Source: a virus. From it: a stretch of DNA of 64,000 nt. Both the position numbers and the translations under genes were made by a program. Location of the stretch: positions 37,906-101,905 of the IMG/VR virus record IMGVR_UViG_3300032046_000008; one strand, 5' to 3'. The notes below the pieces were generated by a model. It did not search any database and was not told where the DNA came from. It saw only the letters and a list, made by a program, of their open reading frames with translations. How positions within the stretch are numbered: position 1 is the first letter of the stretch; every line of letters starts with the position of its first letter. Shown one piece after another: positions 62,517-64,000 of this stretch.

Positions 62517-62792
62517 CTAATAATGTCTCTTAGGATTTATCTCATCGAGTACCGCCCAACTATCATCGTGACCAGTCCCTGGATGCCATTGAAAGCGACA
62601 ACCCCAGAGAGTATTGCACTTTGTGCACCGATAGACCTGATAACCTTGACGAGAGCCATGCGGTGCATTGTCAAAGTCTACCACGTTTAGTGGGTGTTCT
62701 ATTCTCTGCAAGTCAAGCGCAGGATCGCAGCATGGACGAGTTTGCTGTCCAGAACCACGACAATGAGGGCAAGATTCTGTAACTGTGTTCAT
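62517..62792 (-). CDS. DnaJ-like CxxCxGxG small protein
   Basis: 91 residues; SCPHCRGSGQ near the start and RCTKCNTLWGC near the middle give two zinc half-sites as in DnaJ-type fingers. ATGA-type overlap with the next gene upstream. Function unknown. Confidence 0.6.
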   Translation of the reverse strand: MNTVTESCPHCRGSGQQTRPCCDPALDLQRIEHPLNVVDFDNAPHGSRQGYQVYRCTKCNTLWGCRFQWHPGTGHDDSWAVLDEINPKRHY

Positions 62793-63073
62793 CTACGTCT
62801 TGGATCTGGAACTCTGGTTGCGTCTGGCCGTGATCCATGTCTTTCTCGAATAATTTTTTCTCTCGATTCAGACAGCAGTGGTTCTATCTCTCCTTGCACA
62901 ACTTCTAACTGAGGCTCATCAAAGGTCTGGAGTTCGACAGGGACTCCATCCTTCAGATGTTGCGACTGTACAGCAATCCTCACACAACCATTTAACCAAA
63001 CTGTGCGCGCGACTGCAATTCCCTCCATGCTTGTGATGGTATCTCTGACTTTCTGCCCTAGTTTGATTTCCAC
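62789..63073 (-). CDS. Small conserved phage protein (GxKVRDxITxxEGIA type)
   Basis: GTG 63073 with AAAGGAG 8 nt upstream. VEIKLGQKVRDTITSMEGIA, WLNGCVRIAVQ and FDEPQLEVV match a widespread small phage protein with an SH3/KOW-like beta-barrel look. Its C-terminus adds a basic tail. Function of the family is unknown. Confidence 0.7.
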   Translation of the reverse strand: MEIKLGQKVRDTITSMEGIAVARTVWLNGCVRIAVQSQHLKDGVPVELQTFDEPQLEVVQGEIEPLLSESREKIIRERHGSRPDATRVPDPRRR

Positions 63074-63100
63074 CTTAGAATCTCCTTTCTCTGGTGGCAA

Positions 63101-63244
63101 TTATGATTTGAGATCTGCCTCTGTAATTATATATGTTTGCCGTCCGACAAGTTGGTCGCGCAGGCCAAGCATTTGGCGAACTGAGGCAACATCTATCTGC
63201 CCAGAATGTCCCTGTTGTTCGGCTAGCGCATCTAGATTATCCAT
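63101..63244 (-). CDS. 47-residue hypothetical protein
   Basis: ATG 63244 with AGGA 6-7 nt upstream. Acidic N-terminus (MDNLDALAEQQGHSG), then VRQMLGLRDQLVGRQTYIIT. Compact and Cys-free, unlike its neighbours. Fits exactly between two genes. No family recognised. Confidence 0.5.
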   Translation of the reverse strand: MDNLDALAEQQGHSGQIDVASVRQMLGLRDQLVGRQTYIITEADLKS

Positions 63245-63257
63245 TCATCTTCCTTCA

Positions 63258-63575
63258 TCAATCTATATCCAGAACTGATCCACATTCTGGGCAAGTTCTG
63301 ACTTCTCTCGCAACAGCAAGCCATTCTTCTTGTGTGCGCCAGTTCATATCTCTGATACGCCGAGAAACTCTCGCCAATTGTGCGATCAATGCCTCTCGCA
63401 CAGTCAGATTCCCATGTTCCTCTACGAAATCAGCATCATCTGTGAATGATTCATCAAGATTTCTATCTAGAAGTGCATCCTCCCAATTGAGCAGAGATCT
63501 TAGAGGGTTGTAACTTCTATCCCAGAAGTCGTCCTGTTGCCATTTGCAATTATGGCAATGCAGATATGCCATCAT
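63258..63575 (-). CDS. Zinc-ribbon small phage protein, 105 aa
   Basis: 105 residues with CHNCKWQQDDFWDRSYNP near the start and CPECGS near the end; the two Cys pairs are about 85 residues apart and probably form one ribbon with a helical insertion. The CHNC..W.QDDFW...YNP pattern recurs in small phage proteins. Function unknown. Confidence 0.65.
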   Translation of the reverse strand: MMAYLHCHNCKWQQDDFWDRSYNPLRSLLNWEDALLDRNLDESFTDDADFVEEHGNLTVREALIAQLARVSRRIRDMNWRTQEEWLAVAREVRTCPECGSVLDID

Positions 63576-63952
63576 TCTACCTCAAGAACCTTATGACAAC
63601 TGTGCGCTAGACAGAGTGAAATATAGAAATTTCTGTGCGGGGCGATAACTTCCCAAGCAGAACTAACATCTAACCACAATGCCATAACTCTACTACAGTT
63701 TTTGCTACAGACCCTGAATCCCCAACCAATGCGAGGACGTGATTGGGGAGAATATTCTCTATGGAAAAGCCGTTCGAAAACGGTCCTAGATATACTGAAA
63801 GGATGACTTGGTTCCTTGAGTTCCACACGATAATGCGGATTGGGCAAGCCGCGCAGACAAATGCAACAAGTCGGGCCATGCGATGCTCCACCTTCGGGAT
63901 AATTGACTTCAGTGATCTTTACCTTAACTGTTCGACAACTCATTTTTGGCAT
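63572..63952 (-). CDS. Cys-rich small protein, 126 aa
   Basis: ATG 63952 with AGGA about 5 nt upstream; a TTG at 63979 is an alternative. CCICLRGLPNPHYRV and CSKNC, then CLAHSC, give two zinc half-sites. Role unknown. Confidence 0.55.
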   Translation of the reverse strand: MPKMSCRTVKVKITEVNYPEGGASHGPTCCICLRGLPNPHYRVELKEPSHPFSISRTVFERLFHREYSPQSRPRIGWGFRVCSKNCSRVMALWLDVSSAWEVIAPHRNFYISLCLAHSCHKVLEVE

Positions 63953-64000
63953 CCTTTTCCTTTGAGTCTTTTGATCCAAATTTCTGCTCCATCCACCTAA
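63924..64000 (-). CDS. Partial gene end at right edge
   Basis: The last 24 codons (RWMEQKFGSKDSKEKDAKNE...) of a gene entering from the right, ending TAA. Polar, Lys/Glu/Ser-rich C-terminal tail. Overlaps the next gene by 29 nt. Not assignable. Confidence 0.4.
   Translation of the reverse strand, partial: RWMEQKFGSKDSKEKDAKNELSNS

Overview
The window is one continuous stretch of a tailed double-stranded DNA phage (Caudoviricetes-type). Virtually every gene is on the minus strand, so it reads from right (64000) to left (1). Packaging, head and tail genes occur in classic late order, genes are tightly coupled (ATGA, TAATG and TTGA overlaps, Shine-Dalgarno sites), and no chromosomal host genes are seen. 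Nothing here fixes the host. Shine-Dalgarno use and a CsrA gene indicate a bacterium. The tail looks siphovirus-like, because I see a tape measure and a hub-like protein but no recognisable sheath.

Right end (64000-61199): a run of very small proteins, most with Cys pairs of zinc-ribbon type, several below 60 residues. Packaging and head start (61202-50842): a helix-turn-helix protein (probable small terminase), an ADP-ribosyltransferase (ART), the large terminase, a 48-residue paralogue of the ART N-terminus, portal, a NUMOD3-type endonuclease, a metallopeptidase, a Mu F-like head protein fused to an ART, a head-tail completion protein, a divergent RNase HII and another ART. An 82-bp duplicated element and 30-bp-period repeats lie between these genes.

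Enzyme-rich block (50849-44320): a giant polyprotein of about 1800 residues strings together a nucleotidyltransferase-like domain, a methyltransferase, an ATP-dependent ligase interrupted by a zinc-peptidase, three ART-like domains and an OB-like domain. The parts are joined by copies of a short FNPxHGAGGRFA-type motif that also occurs in three other genes. A separate LigD-type phosphoesterase-like protein follows. Then come the prohead protease/scaffold and the major capsid protein (44227-41221).

Glycan island (40379-28034): about 12 kb between the capsid and tail genes encodes a PseB-like sugar-nucleotide dehydratase, several glycosyltransferases including a triple fusion, FkbM-type, C- and other methyltransferases, a methyltransferase/PIG-L deacetylase fusion and a DUF4254-like protein.

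Tail and surface (28037-3613): connector, a hydrophobic repeat protein, a beta-propeller tail protein, a tail chaperone with a likely programmed frameshift, tape measure, a large hub/propeller protein, two collagen-like proteins, a methyltransferase-glycosyltransferase-TPR fusion and a LamG-like protein. Left end (3600-1): small membrane proteins and a TIM-barrel lysin candidate (lysis), CsrA, an HNH endonuclease with an in-frame amber codon, and further small proteins.

The strongest candidate for something undescribed is the combination of at least six ART domains, the motif-linked polyprotein and the phage's own glycosylation island. I read it as a set of virion-associated effectors plus a decorated particle surface; that reading is inference from sequence.
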